A stretch of DNA of 6,094 nucleotides from CAZFQG01 sp964520785 (lineage in GTDB: Bacteria > Planctomycetota > Planctomycetia > Pirellulales > Thermoguttaceae), in the NCBI GenBank assembly GCA_964520785.1, contig CAZFQG010000272.1, positions 1 to 6,094 on the forward strand, given 5' to 3'. The notes beneath the pieces were generated by a model that saw nothing but the letters and a program-made list of their open reading frames with translations, was not told the DNA's origin and made no database searches. A program made the translations under genes and the position numbers. Positions 5,132 through 6,094 of this stretch are shown here, one piece after another. Numbering within the stretch: the first letter of the stretch is position 1; each line of letters starts with the position of its first letter.

Positions 5132-6094
5132 CTAACCCGGCGAATCCAAATAGGGGTCTTGGCCCATCTGTCGTTGGATCTTCTTTCGCTCCTTCTCGAA
5201 GTACATCATTTTCTTGCGATCGCGGAAGTGGCGGCGTTCGACTTTGCGCTGAGCTTTTCGGAAGAGTCTGACCACACCCTCGACTTGGCCGCCGTTACGC
5301 TCACCGAGTTCCTTGAGTTTTTTGCTTTTCTTTGGGCCGAGACCCGATTTGAGCAGGTCGTCGTCCAGCGCCAGGTATTGGCGGTACGTTCCCGGATCGC
5401 CTTGGCGACCGCACCGGCCGATCAACTGGCGGTCAATCCTGGCGGAATCGTGCATCTCGGTGCAGATGACATGAAGCCCGCCAATTTCCTTGATTTCTTC
5501 GGGAATTTTTATATCCGTTCCGCGCCCGGCCATGTTCGTCGACACGGTCACCTTTCCCTTCAGCCCGGCTCGAACGATGATCTCGGCCTCCTCGGCGATC
5601 TTCTTGGCATTGAGTACCTGGTGATCGATTCCCCTCTCGTTGAGCAGTTTCGATAAATGTTCCGACTTATCGATGGACCGCGTGCCGATGAGGACGGGGC
5701 GGCCCTGTTCGTTCATCTCGGCGATTTCGTCGACGATGGCGGCCCATTTCTGCTCGGTCATGCCGAAAACGCGCTCCTTCAAGCTCTCACGGATGACCGG
5801 ACGGTTCGTCGGGACTTGGATGACGTTGCACTTGTATATCTTTCTCAGTTCACCAGCCGAGGCCGAGGCCGTACCGGTCATTCCGGCCAGTTTGTCGTAC
5901 CGCAGAAAGAAGTCTTGAACGGTAATCCGGGCGGCCTGTCCGGTGGCGACGGTCACTTCCACGCCGGCCATCGCCTCGACCGCCTGGTGGATACCGTCGC
6001 GCCACTTGCGCCCCTCTCCCAAGCGGCCGGTGAACTCATCGACGATGACCACCTCGCCGTCGCGGATGACGAACTGCCGGTCCAGGGTATATTC
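5132..6094 (-). CDS. SecA-like preprotein translocase ATPase, C-terminal part (5' end outside window), short C-terminus
   Basis: This is the C-terminal 320 residues of a SecA-type motor, which uses ATP to push unfolded preproteins through SecYEG at the inner face of the cytoplasmic membrane. The frame is open to the right edge, so the start is missing. Visible residues, numbered from the edge, include DEFTGR (19-24), GMTGTA (71-76), PTNRP (95-99), a GTRSIDKSE segment (137-145, usually GTxSIEKSE), TNMAGRGTD (186-194), GGLHVI (205-210) and QLIGRCGRQGDPG (223-235). These belong to the end of the first and the whole second nucleotide-binding domain. After the first part of the helical scaffold (AQRKVERRHF, 281-290) the protein ends in a basic stretch and DPYLDSPG, then TAG. 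It therefore lacks the helical wing, most of the scaffold and the Zn-binding tail (CxCxSG) of canonical SecA. The frame beyond the stop is not SecA-like, so this looks like a natural short form, probably a second SecA paralogue, and not a fresh nonsense mutation. Confidence 0.93.
   Translation of the reverse strand, partial: EYTLDRQFVIRDGEVVIVDEFTGRLGEGRKWRDGIHQAVEAMAGVEVTVATGQAARITVQDFFLRYDKLAGMTGTASASAGELRKIYKCNVIQVPTNRPVIRESLKERVFGMTEQKWAAIVDEIAEMNEQGRPVLIGTRSIDKSEHLSKLLNERGIDHQVLNAKKIAEEAEIIVRAGLKGKVTVSTNMAGRGTDIKIPEEIKEIGGLHVICTEMHDSARIDRQLIGRCGRQGDPGTYRQYLALDDDLLKSGLGPKKSKKLKELGERNGGQVEGVVRLFRKAQRKVERRHFRDRKKMMYFEKERKKIQRQMGQDPYLDSPG

Noticed and set aside
4114..5271. Long open frame on the plus strand (385 codons) across tpiA, the intergenic gap and the end of the secA-like gene
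   Set aside because: Antisense to clear tpiA and secA-like sequence. The product matches nothing I recognise and such frames are common in G+C-rich genes.
1..6094. CRISPR arrays, insertion sequences, integrase or phage genes
   Set aside because: No spaced direct repeats, terminal inverted repeats, transposase or phage-like products seen; the window is ordinary housekeeping sequence apart from the left edge.

Overview
This window looks like a chromosomal housekeeping segment from a G+C-rich bacterium, most likely a member of the Planctomycetota. Three things suggest that lineage. A broken gene at the left edge carries the repeat-like C-terminal module (GAYEF, then GDLNGDxMVG, then ADLDIVRANWG) that I associate with large secreted planctomycete proteins. 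The SecA-like protein at the right edge stops soon after its second ATPase domain. The CoaB and CoaC enzymes are separate proteins. The phylum is an inference, and the class cannot be fixed from this sequence.

All recognisable genes lie on the minus strand, so transcription runs from high to low coordinates. In that order they are: the C-terminal 320 residues of a SecA-like ATPase (5132-6094, entering from the right edge); a 217-nt intergenic region with a good sigma70-type promoter; tpiA (4159-4914); secG (3664-4008); a yicC/yloC-family endoribonuclease gene (2698-3582, TTG start); gmk (2002-2634); rpoZ (1732-1998); coaC (1186-1716); coaB (544-1176). After coaB come about 200 nt with no recognisable gene, then the frameshifted C-terminal remnant of a secreted protein (1-334), which runs off the left edge.

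The block yicC-gmk-rpoZ-coaC-coaB has the same order as yloC-(remA)-gmk-rpoZ-coaBC in Bacillus, without remA. It links RNA decay, GMP phosphorylation, the RNA polymerase omega subunit and coenzyme A synthesis. In front of it sit tpiA (glycolysis) and secG (Sec translocon), so one long growth-related transcript from the promoter upstream of tpiA is plausible.

I found no wholly new system. The points most worth a second look are these. (1) coaC and coaB are in the same reading frame, separated only by one TAG and three sense codons, exactly where a fused CoaBC linker would be. (2) The yicC-gmk gap is bounded by perfect complementary 7-mers, one touching the yicC stop codon and the other covering the gmk ribosome binding site. 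(3) The secG leader holds three overlapping, mutually exclusive hairpins, one of which hides the secG ribosome binding site. (4) The SecA-like protein lacks the usual C-terminal domains. (5) The secreted-protein remnant is headless and frameshifted.
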